In this document: piece after piece, positions 1-8,040 of the stretch
How positions within the stretch are numbered: position 1 is the stretch's first letter
Layout of the letters: the number at the start of each line of letters is the position of its first letter
Assembly: GCA_002083515.1 (NCBI GenBank)
Contig: LWDN01000048.1
Location: forward strand, 8,078-26,867
Length of the DNA stretch: 18,790 bases
From: Proteobacteria bacterium HN_bin10
Lineage (GTDB): Bacteria; Pseudomonadota; Alphaproteobacteria; Caulobacterales; Aquidulcibacteraceae
Direction: 5' to 3'
Notes under the pieces: model-generated
The model's input: only the letters and a program-made list of their open reading frames with translations
The model's database searches: none
Told to the model about the DNA's origin: nothing
Translations under genes and position numbers: made by a program

Positions 1-725
1 GCGATGCCGATATCGGCGCGATACTTGAGCACCGCATCCCGCAGCGCACGGGTATCGGTGGAGCCGACTTCCTCATTGATGTTGAACCCGTTCGGATCGA
101 CGCCGAGCTTGATCACCTCGGCGCCCAGTTCGTAGAGCGCCACCGGCGCTACCTTGTAAGCGGCGCCATTGGCCGCATCGATGACGACGCGCAGACCCTT
201 GAGCGAGAGCCGCTTCGGGAAGGTTGCCTTGACGATCTCGACATAGCGCGCCTGGGCGTCGTCGATGCGCTGGGCGCGGCCAAGCTTGGCGGGATCGGCC
301 AAGTGTGCGTCGAGCCCCGCATCCATCAGCCGCTCGATCTCCAACTCGGCCTCGTCCGACAACTTGTAGCCGTCCGGACCGAAGAGCTTGATGCCGTTGT
401 CGGCGAACTTGTTATGCGAGGCCGACAGCATCACGCCCAGATCGGCGCGCAGGCTGCGGGTCAGCATCGCTACCGCCGGCGTCGGCAACGGCCCGAACAG
501 CACCACGTCCATCCCCGCCGCGGTGAAGCCCGCCGTCAACGCCGGCTCCAGCATGTAACCGGAAAGGCGGGTGTCCTTGCCGATGACCACGAGATGGCGG
601 CGATCATCGGCGCTGGTAAAGCGCTTGCCGGCGGCCAATCCAACGCGCATGGCGACTTCCGGCGTCATGGGGTATTTGTTGGCTGTTCCCCGAATGCCGT
701 CGGTGCCGAAATAGGCCCTGCTCAT
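1..725 (-). CDS. glmM: phosphoglucosamine mutase, N-terminal part (cut by window edge)
   Basis: Phosphoglucosamine mutase of the alpha-D-phosphohexomutase superfamily converts GlcN-6-P to GlcN-1-P in the cytoplasm, the step after GlmS on the way to UDP-GlcNAc. The translation from the ATG at 725 begins MSRAYFGTDGIRGTAN, the standard GlmM opening, and carries the active-site serine loop as MLSASHNKFADNGIK around residues 98-112. About 241 residues are visible. The C-terminal part, roughly 200 residues in the family, lies beyond base 1. A purine-rich ribosome site (GGAGGGAG, 737-744 on this strand) precedes the start by about 11 bases. The gene is divergent from glmS, which makes its substrate. 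The loop has Lys after ASHN where many family members have Pro; this position varies and is probably neutral. Confidence 0.96.
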   Translation of the reverse strand, partial: MSRAYFGTDGIRGTANKYPMTPEVAMRVGLAAGKRFTSADDRRHLVVIGKDTRLSGYMLEPALTAGFTAAGMDVVLFGPLPTPAVAMLTRSLRADLGVMLSASHNKFADNGIKLFGPDGYKLSDEAELEIERLMDAGLDAHLADPAKLGRAQRIDDAQARYVEIVKATFPKRLSLKGLRVVIDAANGAAYKVAPVALYELGAEVIKLGVDPNGFNINEEVGSTDTRALRDAVLKYRADIGI

Positions 726-742
726 GGCGGTTAGTGCTCCCT

Positions 743-769
743 CCGACTTCAGGCGCGGCCCGAAGTCGG
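743..769 (-). promoter_or_regulatory. strong hairpin in glmM leader, touching the ribosome site
   Basis: On the minus strand, CCGACTTCGGGC (769-758) pairs with GCCTGAAGTCGG (754-743) across a three-base CGC loop: a 12-bp stem with one G-U pair. Its 3' arm runs into the GGAGGGAG ribosome site of glmM. No T-tract follows on either strand, so it does not look like a standard intrinsic terminator. It could stabilise the 5' end of the mRNA or modulate translation. The structure is read directly; the role is inferred. Confidence 0.5.
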
Positions 770-772
770 CTA

Positions 773-801
773 ATTCTAGTGAGGCGCGTGCTTCTACGCA
801 A
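773..801 (-). promoter_or_regulatory. candidate glmM promoter
   Basis: Reading leftward, TTGCGT (801-796) is separated by 17 bases from TAGAAT (778-773). The same bases also fit the Caulobacter housekeeping pattern (TTGACGS, 10-14 bases, GCTANAWC) with ACTAGAAT as the -10. Transcription would begin around 770-765, at the edge of the leader hairpin. No equally good promoter was seen for glmS on the opposite strand. Confidence 0.4.
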
Positions 802-925
802 AAATCGCGCACACTTCTTGTTGCGTGCGCCGGAACCCGTCGCATGTTGAAAGACTAATTGAGATGCAAATCAACAGCCGAACGGGCATGAGCTGGCCGG
901 GACGCGAAGGGACGCGAGATTAACC

Positions 926-2749
926 ATGTGCGGGATCATTGGCATCCTGGGCGCTGATACGGCTGCGCCCCGGCTCGTCCAGGCTTTGAAGCTGCTGGAA
1001 TATCGCGGCTACGACTCGGCCGGCGTGGCGACGCTGGAAAACGGCGCCATCCACCGCCGCCGCGCCGCCGGCAAACTTGCAAACCTGGAGCGCGAACTTG
1101 CCGACGCTCCGCTCGCCGGCGTGACCGGCATCGGCCACACGCGCTGGGCCACCCACGGCGCGCCGACCACCGGCAACGCCCATCCCCACGCCACTGACAA
1201 GGTCGCTATTGTCCACAACGGCATCATCGAGAATTTCCGCGCCCTGCGTGAAGAACTGATCAAGGGCGGGCACAAGTTCGCCTCCGAGACCGACAGCGAG
1301 GTCATCGCCCATCTGATCACTGACTATCTCGACAAAGGCCAAGGCCCCGAACAGGCAGCTATCAGCGCCGTGCGCCGGCTCGAAGGTGCGTTCGGCATCG
1401 CTGTGCTGTTTGCCGGCGAGGGCGACGTCATGGTCGGCGCGCGCAAGGGCAGCCCGCTCGCGGTCGGGTTAGGGGACGGCGAGATGTTCGTCGGCTCGGA
1501 CGCGATCGCGCTTTCGCCGTTCACGCAGCGGGTGATGTTCCTGGAAGAAGGCGATATCGCCGTGCTTTCGCGCGCCAAGGTGAAGGTGCTCGACGCCCAC
1601 GGCATGGTGGCGCAACGCCAGGTGCACGTCTTCTCCGGCGGCGCGGCGGCGGCGGAAAAGGGCAACCACCGCCACTTTATGCAGAAGGAAATCTACGAGC
1701 AGCCTGAAACCACCGGCCGCACCATCACCCGCTACGTCAACGCCTATGACGAGCGAGTCGAGATGCCGGACCTCGACGGCGTCGATCTCGCCGCCGATAG
1801 CGCCATCGTCATCGGCTGCGGCACCGCCCATTATGCCGGGCGGGTCGCCGAATACTGGCTCGAACAAATCTCGGGCATCGCCGTCGAAACCGACATCGCT
1901 TCCGAGTTCCGCTACCGCAAGCCGGCTTTCGGCAAGAAGAGCTTCGGCGTATTCGTCTCGCAATCGGGCGAGACCGCCGACACGCTGGCGGCCCTGCGCT
2001 ATTGCAAAGAACACGGACTGAAAACGTTGGCTGTCGTCAACGTGCCGGAGTCGACGATTTGGCGCGAGGCTGACGCGCGGCTGCCGACTTTGGCGGGGCC
2101 CGAAATCGGCGTCGCCTCGACCAAAGCCTTCACCGCGCAACTCTCGGCGCTGGCGGCGCTCTCGATCGCGGTTGGGCGCGCACGCGGAACGCTTTCCGGC
2201 CAAGAAGAAGGCCGGCTGGTGCATGCGCTCATGGAGACGCCGCGCCTGATCACCGATGCGCTCGCCTGCGAACCCGAGATCGAGAAGATCGCGCTCGAAC
2301 TCGCGCAGGCGCGCGACGTGCTCTTCCTCGGTCGCGGCGTGCACTATCCGATCGCACTCGAAGGCGCGTTGAAGCTCAAGGAAATCTCCTACATCCACGC
2401 CGAGGGCTATGCCGCCGGCGAGCTCAAGCACGGGCCGATCGCCCTTATCGACGAACACACGCCGGTGGTCGTGGTGGCGCCGCACGACGCCCTCTTCGAA
2501 AAGACACTCTCCAACATGCAGGAGGTGAACGCCCGCGGCGGGAAGTTGATCGTGATCACCGATGCGCCGGGGGCTGTGGCTGTGGCCGATATCGCCCAGC
2601 ACATCATCATGGCTCCGTCGTGCGATCCGTTCATCGCCCCGCTCGTCTATTCCGCGCCGATCCAGCTGCTCGCCTATCTGACGGCGGTGCATAAGGGCAC
2701 CGATGTCGACCAGCCGCGCAACCTGGCCAAATCGGTGACGGTCGAGTGA
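926..2749 (+). CDS. glmS: glutamine--fructose-6-phosphate aminotransferase (isomerising)
   Basis: GlmS makes glucosamine-6-phosphate from fructose-6-phosphate and glutamine, the committed step to UDP-GlcNAc for peptidoglycan and lipid A. The 607-residue protein has the usual family length. The N-terminal glutaminase domain begins MCGIIGILG, so Cys is exposed as the nucleophile after Met removal, followed by HTRWATHG. Two SIS sugar-isomerase domains follow: SQSGETADTL is in the first and the protein ends in the conserved PRNLAKSVTVE. The start is fixed by the need for Met-Cys. Upstream is a tandem duplicate of GGGACGCGA (899-907 and 909-917) of no known role. The stop overlaps the GTG start of the next gene as GTGA, so the two are probably translationally coupled. 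Confidence 0.98.
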   Translation: MCGIIGILGADTAAPRLVQALKLLEYRGYDSAGVATLENGAIHRRRAAGKLANLERELADAPLAGVTGIGHTRWATHGAPTTGNAHPHATDKVAIVHNGIIENFRALREELIKGGHKFASETDSEVIAHLITDYLDKGQGPEQAAISAVRRLEGAFGIAVLFAGEGDVMVGARKGSPLAVGLGDGEMFVGSDAIALSPFTQRVMFLEEGDIAVLSRAKVKVLDAHGMVAQRQVHVFSGGAAAAEKGNHRHFMQKEIYEQPETTGRTITRYVNAYDERVEMPDLDGVDLAADSAIVIGCGTAHYAGRVAEYWLEQISGIAVETDIASEFRYRKPAFGKKSFGVFVSQSGETADTLAALRYCKEHGLKTLAVVNVPESTIWREADARLPTLAGPEIGVASTKAFTAQLSALAALSIAVGRARGTLSGQEEGRLVHALMETPRLITDALACEPEIEKIALELAQARDVLFLGRGVHYPIALEGALKLKEISYIHAEGYAAGELKHGPIALIDEHTPVVVVAPHDALFEKTLSNMQEVNARGGKLIVITDAPGAVAVADIAQHIIMAPSCDPFIAPLVYSAPIQLLAYLTAVHKGTDVDQPRNLAKSVTVE

Positions 2750-3669
2750 GCAAGCTGCGTGCAGCGGTTCTGGGCGCCGGCGCCTTCGGGCGCATCCACG
2801 CCCGCAAGTATGCCGAGGACGCGCGCGTGCATTTCGCCGGCGTTTACGATCCCGACGATGAGCGCGCGCAACAACTGGCCGATACCCATGGCGCGGAGAG
2901 CTTCGCTTCGCGTGAGGCGCTGCTGGCGGCGTGCGATATTGTCACCATCGCCTCGCCACCCTCGTTTCATGGCGATGCGGCTCTGGCGGCGCTGAAGGCC
3001 GGCAAGCACCTGCTGATCGAAAAGCCGTTGGCCACCGACGCCGCCGTCGGCGCCGAGATCGTGCGGCTGGCGCGCGCGGACAAGCGTGTCATCGCCTGCG
3101 GGCATCAGGAGCGGCTAGTGTTCGACGCCATGGGTTTGCTCTCGGCGCCGGAGAAGCCGCTGCGTATCGAGAGCGTGCGCGAGGGGCCTTGGACTGGCCG
3201 CAGCGCCGACGTCTCGGTGACGCTCGACCTCATGGTGCACGATCTCGATCTGGCTCTATGCCTGATCGGTCACAAGCCAGAGCGTCTCTTGGCCAGCGCC
3301 CGCAGCGAACACGGACGCACCGCCGACGCCATCGACGCACGCCTAGCGTTTGGCAAGGCCGAAGCGGTGTTTGTGTCGAGCCGTGTGGCTTCAGAGCGCA
3401 AGCGCTTCATGCGGGTGGTCTATCCCTCCGGCGAAGTGAACATCGACTTCCTGGCGCGGACCTTCGAGAATACGACGCCGTTTGCGCTCAACGCCGCGTT
3501 CGCCGAAACCCGCATCGGCAGCGATCCGCTCGGCGCCAATGTGGCGCAATTCATCGACGCGGTGCTCGGCGTGGCGCCGCGCCCTGTCGTCAACGGCGAA
3601 GAGGCGCTGGCGGTGCTGGAGCTGGCGCTCGAGATCGACCGGGCCTCCGGACTCCCCTCTCTGTCATGA
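2746..3669 (+). CDS. Gfo/Idh/MocA-family sugar dehydrogenase, candidate UDP-GlcNAc 3-dehydrogenase (GnnA-like)
   Basis: This 307-residue protein is an NAD(P)-dependent sugar oxidoreductase. The N-terminal Rossmann fold shows LGAGAFGRIHARKY (residues 8-21), followed by the family signature LIEKPLATD near residue 90 and the active-site DLMVHDLDL near residue 164. It starts at a GTG overlapping the glmS stop and is followed by a sugar aminotransferase. A dehydrogenase plus aminotransferase beside glmS fits GnnA/GnnB, which oxidise C3 of UDP-GlcNAc and then aminate it to give 2,3-diamino sugars for lipid A. Caulobacter lipid A is known to contain 2,3-diamino-2,3-dideoxyglucose. The family call is firm. 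The GnnA call is an inference from pairing and context; a WlbA-like or other UDP-sugar dehydrogenase is possible. Confidence 0.8.
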   Translation: MSKLRAAVLGAGAFGRIHARKYAEDARVHFAGVYDPDDERAQQLADTHGAESFASREALLAACDIVTIASPPSFHGDAALAALKAGKHLLIEKPLATDAAVGAEIVRLARADKRVIACGHQERLVFDAMGLLSAPEKPLRIESVREGPWTGRSADVSVTLDLMVHDLDLALCLIGHKPERLLASARSEHGRTADAIDARLAFGKAEAVFVSSRVASERKRFMRVVYPSGEVNIDFLARTFENTTPFALNAAFAETRIGSDPLGANVAQFIDAVLGVAPRPVVNGEEALAVLELALEIDRASGLPSLS

Positions 3670-3686
3670 AGAACACAAGTCTCGCC

Positions 3687-3790
3687 CGTCATTCCGGGGC
3701 ATCGCGCCGCGATGAACCGGGAACCCAAGGGCAACCAGCTCATCGTTGGCCTCTGGGTTCCGGATCGCGCTTCGCGCGTCCAGAATGACG
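3687..3790. repeat. 104-bp interspersed inverted-repeat element between two operon genes
   Basis: The outer arms are CGTCATTCCGG (3687-3697) and CCAGAATGACG (3780-3790), complementary at 10 of 11 positions. Inner arms CCGGGAACCCA (3717-3727) and TGGGTTCCGG (3754-3763) also pair, with one unpaired G. This resembles the GTCATTCCGG-type intergenic repeats common in alphaproteobacterial genomes. It occupies most of the 157-bp gap between the dehydrogenase and the aminotransferase. No gene of its own was seen. Confidence 0.75.
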
Positions 3791-3826
3791 AACTGAGTTT
3801 CATTTCGCGCATATGGAAGCACAAAC

Positions 3827-4957
3827 ATGATCCCGTTCATCGACCTGCAAGCGCAGCGCGCGCGCATCGCCGACAGAATAGACGCCGCCATCGCGCGCGT
3901 GTTGAAGCATGGCCAATTCATCTTCGGACCCGAAGTGAAAATACTCGAGGGCCAATTGGCTGAGTTCGCCGGCGCGAAACACTGTATCGCCAACGCCAAC
4001 GGCACCGATGCTCTGGTGCTGCCGCTCTGGGCCTGGGGCGTCGGCCGTGGCGACGCGGTGTTCTGCCCCTCTTTCACCTTCGCGGCGACAGCCGAAATCG
4101 TGCCTTGGGTGCAAGCGACGCCGGTGTTCGTCGACGTGCTACCCGACACCTACAACATCGACCCCGCCTCGCTCGAGGCCGCCATCGCCGGCGTGAAGCG
4201 CGAAGGCAAACTTGAGCCCAAGGTGGTGATCGCCGTCGACTTATTCGGTCAGCCGGCGGACTATCCGGCGATCAGCGCCATCTGCAAACGCGAGGGGTTG
4301 AAGCTGATTGCCGACAGCGCCCAAGGCTATGGCTGCACGCTCGGCGGCAAGCATCCGATGCATTGGGCGGATGCCGCAACCACGAGCTTCTTCCCGGCCA
4401 AGCCGCTCGGTTGCTACGGCGACGGCGGCGCGACGCTGTCCAACGACGACGCCGAAACCACCCTGATGCGCTCGATCGCCTTCCACGGCGCCAGCGGCGA
4501 TGACAAGTACAATTGCGCCCGCATCGGCATGAACTCGCGCCTTGATACGATACAGGCGGCGATCCTGATCGAGAAGCTGGCGATCTTCGCCGACGAGATC
4601 AGAGCCCGCAACGAGGTGGCCGACCGCTATGCGCAAATGCTGGAAGGCCTGGTGCAGACGCCGAAGGTGATCGCGGGCGGAGTCTCCACCTGGGCGCAAT
4701 ATGTGATCGAGACCGACGATCGCGATGGCCTTGCGGCGCATCTACGCGAAGCCGGCGTCCCGACCGCGCAATACTATCCAAAGCCGCTGCACAAGCAGAC
4801 CGCCTACGCGGAATTCCCTCTCGGCGCCGGGGGCATGAAGGTCACGGAAACCATTTGCCACCGCGTGCTGGCGCTGCCGATGCACCCCTATCTCGACGGC
4901 CAAACCCAGACCAGGATCGCCAACGCCATCCGAGAGTTCTTCAAAGCGGGCGGCTAA
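3827..4957 (+). CDS. DegT/DnrJ/EryC1-family sugar aminotransferase, candidate GnnB-like
   Basis: PLP-dependent nucleotide-sugar aminotransferase of 376 residues. It opens with MIPFIDLQAQ, typical of the family. Gly-Thr near residues 59-60 (ANANGTDAL) binds the cofactor phosphate, Asp163 in IADSAQGYG contacts the pyridine nitrogen, and Lys192 in FFPAKPLGCYGDGGA is the Schiff-base lysine. MNSRLDTIQAAIL and the C-terminal QYYPKPLHKQ are also family features. GGAAG (3815-3819) is a ribosome site 7 bases before the ATG. Following a Gfo/Idh/MocA dehydrogenase downstream of glmS, it most likely aminates the 3-keto product to UDP-GlcNAc3N (GnnB). The aminotransferase call is firm; the sugar position is inferred, and WlbC- or VioA-type roles are alternatives. 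Confidence 0.85.
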   Translation: MIPFIDLQAQRARIADRIDAAIARVLKHGQFIFGPEVKILEGQLAEFAGAKHCIANANGTDALVLPLWAWGVGRGDAVFCPSFTFAATAEIVPWVQATPVFVDVLPDTYNIDPASLEAAIAGVKREGKLEPKVVIAVDLFGQPADYPAISAICKREGLKLIADSAQGYGCTLGGKHPMHWADAATTSFFPAKPLGCYGDGGATLSNDDAETTLMRSIAFHGASGDDKYNCARIGMNSRLDTIQAAILIEKLAIFADEIRARNEVADRYAQMLEGLVQTPKVIAGGVSTWAQYVIETDDRDGLAAHLREAGVPTAQYYPKPLHKQTAYAEFPLGAGGMKVTETICHRVLALPMHPYLDGQTQTRIANAIREFFKAGG

Positions 4958-4990
4958 AGGCGATGGGCTGCCGCGTTCGCTGGCGATTGC

Positions 4991-5035
4991 GTCTCATTGC
5001 TCTATAGAGACCCTGCTCCGCTGAGGAACGCAGGG
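4991..5035 (+). other. palindromic leader upstream of the exporter gene
   Basis: The short gap before the ABC gene holds CTCTATAGAG (5000-5009), a perfect palindrome enclosed in GTCTC...GAGAC (4991-4995, 5007-5011). CCCTGC (5011-5016) and GCAGGG (5030-5035) can pair across 13 bases, ending just before the ribosome site. No convincing promoter spacing was found. These may be regulatory or chance. Confidence 0.25.
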
Positions 5036-5049
5036 ATAGGCTCAACTTG

Positions 5050-6777
5050 ATGGCGGCAAAGAACGCCTCCGGCTCGACGACGTTGCGCGCTGCGCTCAGC
5101 GCCTGCCGCCGCCACGTCGGCTTCGTCATCTTGTTCAGCGCGTGCCTAAACCTGCTCTATCTCGCGCCCTCGCTCTACATGCTGCAGGTGTACGACCGGG
5201 TGCTGACCTCCGGCGGCCTGCTGACGCTGGTCTACATTTCGCTGGTGCTTGCAGCGAGCCTGCTGGTGCTCGCGTTTCTGGACGGCACCCGCATGCGGCT
5301 GCTACTGGCGATGGCGCGACGGTTTGAGCGCCTGCTGGCGCCCCCGGTGCTTCTGGCCGCTCTGCAGCGCGAGGGGCGTAGCGCCGCGGGCTCGGCGCAT
5401 GTGCTCCGTGAGTTCGACGCTCTTCGGTCGGCCATCACCGGTCCGCCGGCGGTGGCGGCCGTCGATGCGCCCTGGGCGCCAGTCTACATCGCTGTCTGTT
5501 TCCTCATTCATCCCTGGATCGGCGCGCTCGCGCTGGTTGGCGGCTTGGCGTTGGTGGCGATCGCTTACGTCAATCACCGCGCCATGCACGGCGCGCTGAA
5601 GACCAACGAGCACGCCGCAGGGGCCATGTATGGGCTCCAAATCGCTGATGCGAATCATAGCGACGCCGCGCGCGCACTGGGCATGCAGAACGCGCTGGTC
5701 GCGCGTCAGATGCGTCTGCGTTCGGAAATGACCGATGCGCTCAACCGCTCGGGCGCAACGAACGCTTTCTATTCTGCATCGACCAGATTTGCCCGCCTCT
5801 TCCTACAGTCAGCATCGCTCGGCCTGGGCGCCTATCTCGCCTTGCAACAAGAAATCTCGGCGGGCGGCATCATCGCGGCGTCGATCCTCACCGCGCGCGC
5901 CTTCGCGCCCTTGGAGCTCATTGTCGGCGCTTGGCGGCAATTCGAACAAGCCCGCCAAGCCTACGGCATCATCAATGAGGTGCTCAAAACCCAAGAAACG
6001 CAACGCGACTATACGGCGCTGCCGGCGCCTCGAGGCGTGTTGGCGGTGGAAAATGTCGCCGTGCGCGCGCCTGGCGGCGACCGCTTCCTGCTCACCAATG
6101 TGAATTTCAAGGCCGAGGCCGGCGACATTGTCGGCGTCATCGGCCCGAGCGGCGCCGGCAAGACCACGCTGATGCGCATCATCTCAGGCGCGTGGCCGCC
6201 GGACGCCGGCGCTGTCCGGCTCGATGGCGCCAAGCTTTCGGACTGGGACCCTGAGCGCCTCGGGCCCTACATCGGCTATCTGCCGCAAGAGGTCGCCTTG
6301 TTCGGCGGCACGGTCGGCCAGAACATCTGCCGCTTCGCCGCCGCGAGCCCCGAGACCGACGCCGCTATCGTCGAGGCGGCGAAAGCGGCCGGCGCCCACG
6401 ACATGATCCTGGCGCTGCCGCGCGGCTACGACACCGAGATCGGCGCCAGCGGGCGCGGGCTCTCGGCCGGGCAGGCGCAGCGCGTCGCACTGGCGCGCGC
6501 GCTCTTTGGCGATCCCGTGCTGCTGGTCCTCGACGAACCCAACGCGCACCTCGATCAGGACGGCGAGAGCGCACTGATCGAAGCTCTCAAACAGGCCAGC
6601 GCCCGCGGCGTCTGCAGCATCGTGGTCGCGCATCGCACTGGGTTCATGAACATCGCCAACAAGCTCATGGCGGTAAACGCCGGCCGCATCGAAGCGTTCG
6701 GTCCGCGCGAGCAAGTGCTGGCTCGCCTTGGCGGCGGGCCGCGCGCGGTCCCGCCGGAGCGCGGAGCGCAGCCATGA
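5050..6777 (+). CDS. type I secretion system ABC permease/ATPase (PrtD/RsaD type)
   Basis: Inner-membrane exporter half-transporter of 575 residues. The N-terminal half is membrane-spanning (hydrophobic stretches near residues 25-45, 55-75, 135-175 and 250-285). The nucleotide-binding domain has Walker A GPSGAGKTT near residue 365, signature LSAGQAQR near 470, Walker B VLLVLDEPNAHLD near 490 and the switch His in VVAHR. There is no N-terminal C39 peptidase or C39-like domain, which fits PrtD-type exporters of RTX proteases, lipases and S-layer proteins. A TTG lies directly before the chosen ATG. GGGATAGG (5033-5040) is a plausible ribosome site. The stop overlaps the adaptor start as ATGA. 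The signature has Ala for the usual second Gly (LSGGQ), a tolerated variant. The substrate is not in the window. Confidence 0.93.
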   Translation: MAAKNASGSTTLRAALSACRRHVGFVILFSACLNLLYLAPSLYMLQVYDRVLTSGGLLTLVYISLVLAASLLVLAFLDGTRMRLLLAMARRFERLLAPPVLLAALQREGRSAAGSAHVLREFDALRSAITGPPAVAAVDAPWAPVYIAVCFLIHPWIGALALVGGLALVAIAYVNHRAMHGALKTNEHAAGAMYGLQIADANHSDAARALGMQNALVARQMRLRSEMTDALNRSGATNAFYSASTRFARLFLQSASLGLGAYLALQQEISAGGIIAASILTARAFAPLELIVGAWRQFEQARQAYGIINEVLKTQETQRDYTALPAPRGVLAVENVAVRAPGGDRFLLTNVNFKAEAGDIVGVIGPSGAGKTTLMRIISGAWPPDAGAVRLDGAKLSDWDPERLGPYIGYLPQEVALFGGTVGQNICRFAAASPETDAAIVEAAKAAGAHDMILALPRGYDTEIGASGRGLSAGQAQRVALARALFGDPVLLVLDEPNAHLDQDGESALIEALKQASARGVCSIVVAHRTGFMNIANKLMAVNAGRIEAFGPREQVLARLGGGPRAVPPERGAQP

Positions 6778-8027
6778 ACATGATGTGGCGATCGCCGACA
6801 GCAGAGGATGTCGTGGAAGATTCTGGCGCACCGGAGATCCGCGCCGGCATTGCGGCGCTGCTGCTGTTCTTTGTCGGCTTCGGCGGTTGGGCCGCCTTTG
6901 CACCACTGGATGCGGCCGTGGTGGCGCCCGCGGTGATCGTTGTCTCCGGCAATCGCCAAACAGTGCAACATCGCGATGGCGGCATTGTCTCAAGCATTGC
7001 AGTCAAGGAAGGCGACCGGGTCGAGCGCGGCGCCGTGCTGATCGAGCTCGCCTCACCCGAATTGGTGGCGCAAGAGCGCGCGCTGCTGTCGCAAATCCTC
7101 GACCTGCAAATGCAGCGCGCCCGCCTCACCGCCGAGCAATCGAACGCCCGCACGCTCGCACGGCCGCCCGAATGGGAGGCGCTCTCGCCGGAGGACCGTA
7201 TCGTGGCTGACGCAGCCTACGAGCGCCACCGGCGGGAAGCGGCGCGCGGCTCCTGGAGCCCCTACGACGCACGCATCGCGGGCTATCGCGGTGAAATTGC
7301 CTCGATCGGCCGCCAGGAGGCGCTGCTCAACGACGAACTTGAAGGCATGCGCACGCTGGCCGAGGAAGAACTCGTCCCCCTCACGCGGGTGCGTGCGCTC
7401 GAACGCGCCCTGGCGGAACTGCAAGGCCGGCGCGCCGAACTCACCTCGCTGATCGCGTCGGCGCAGCAGGAACGTTACGGCGATTTGCGCGAGGTCGACG
7501 CCCGGATCGCCGAACTGGCGCCGCAACTCGCCGGCGCCCGCGAGCGGCTGGAATTGACCCGCATCCGCGCGCCCGCCGATGGGGTGGTGGTCGGTTTGAC
7601 CGTGCACACCGTGGGCGGCGTTGTCGGCGCCGGCGAACGGCTCATGGACATCGTCCCCGACGGGCAGGATCTGATCGTCGAGGCGCAGGTGCGGCCAGAC
7701 GCAGCCGACGACGTCTCGCCCGGGCAACGGACGGAAGTGCGCATCACCGCCTTTGGCGGCCGCAACATGCCGATCGTGTTCGGCGAGGTGACGCGCATTT
7801 CGGCGGACCGCTTCACCGATGAACGCACCGGCGCGGCGTATTTCCTGATGCAAGTTGAGGTGCCGGAAGAGGAGTTGGCGCGCTTGACCGAAGCCGCGGG
7901 CGACGAACGGCGCCTCCGGCCAGGTTTGTCGGCGCAGGTGGTGGTGCCAACGCGCAAGCGCACGGCGCTTCAATATCTTCTGGAGCCGCTGAACCAGACG
8001 CTGTGGCGCTCGCTGCGCGAAGAATAG
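6774..8027 (+). CDS. type I secretion periplasmic adaptor, HlyD/PrtE/RsaE family
   Basis: Membrane-fusion protein of 417 residues that links the ABC exporter to an outer-membrane TolC-like channel. One N-terminal membrane segment (AALLLFFVGFGGWAAFAPL, about residues 27-45) is followed by the lipoyl half-motif VQHRDGGIVSSIAVKEGDRV and a Glu/Arg/Ala-rich coiled coil from about residue 90 to 260. The second lipoyl half (RIRAPADGVVVGL) comes next, then a beta-barrel part. The C-terminus, RTALQYLLEPLNQTLWRSL, is characteristic of PrtE-type adaptors. It overlaps the exporter by 4 bp, so the pair is translationally coupled. No outer-membrane partner is nearby; a TolC-like protein would have to be encoded elsewhere, which is common. 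Confidence 0.93.
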   Translation: MNMMWRSPTAEDVVEDSGAPEIRAGIAALLLFFVGFGGWAAFAPLDAAVVAPAVIVVSGNRQTVQHRDGGIVSSIAVKEGDRVERGAVLIELASPELVAQERALLSQILDLQMQRARLTAEQSNARTLARPPEWEALSPEDRIVADAAYERHRREAARGSWSPYDARIAGYRGEIASIGRQEALLNDELEGMRTLAEEELVPLTRVRALERALAELQGRRAELTSLIASAQQERYGDLREVDARIAELAPQLAGARERLELTRIRAPADGVVVGLTVHTVGGVVGAGERLMDIVPDGQDLIVEAQVRPDAADDVSPGQRTEVRITAFGGRNMPIVFGEVTRISADRFTDERTGAAYFLMQVEVPEEELARLTEAAGDERRLRPGLSAQVVVPTRKRTALQYLLEPLNQTLWRSLREE

Positions 8028-8040
8028 ACGAGTCGTAGGA

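Noticed and set aside
743..769. Intrinsic terminator
   Set aside because: The stem is strong but no T-run follows on either strand, and it lies at the start rather than the end of genes.
1469..2692. 407-codon open frame antisense to glmS
   Set aside because: High-GC shadow frame: Arg/His/Asp-rich translation without any family motif, lying wholly opposite a certain gene.
4987..5007. Promoter from TTGCGT and CTATAG before the exporter gene
   Set aside because: The spacing is only 9 bases, too short for either the sigma-70 or Caulobacter-type arrangement.
8028..8040. Terminator between the adaptor gene and the convergent epimerase gene
   Set aside because: Only 13 bases separate the stops and no hairpin is visible.
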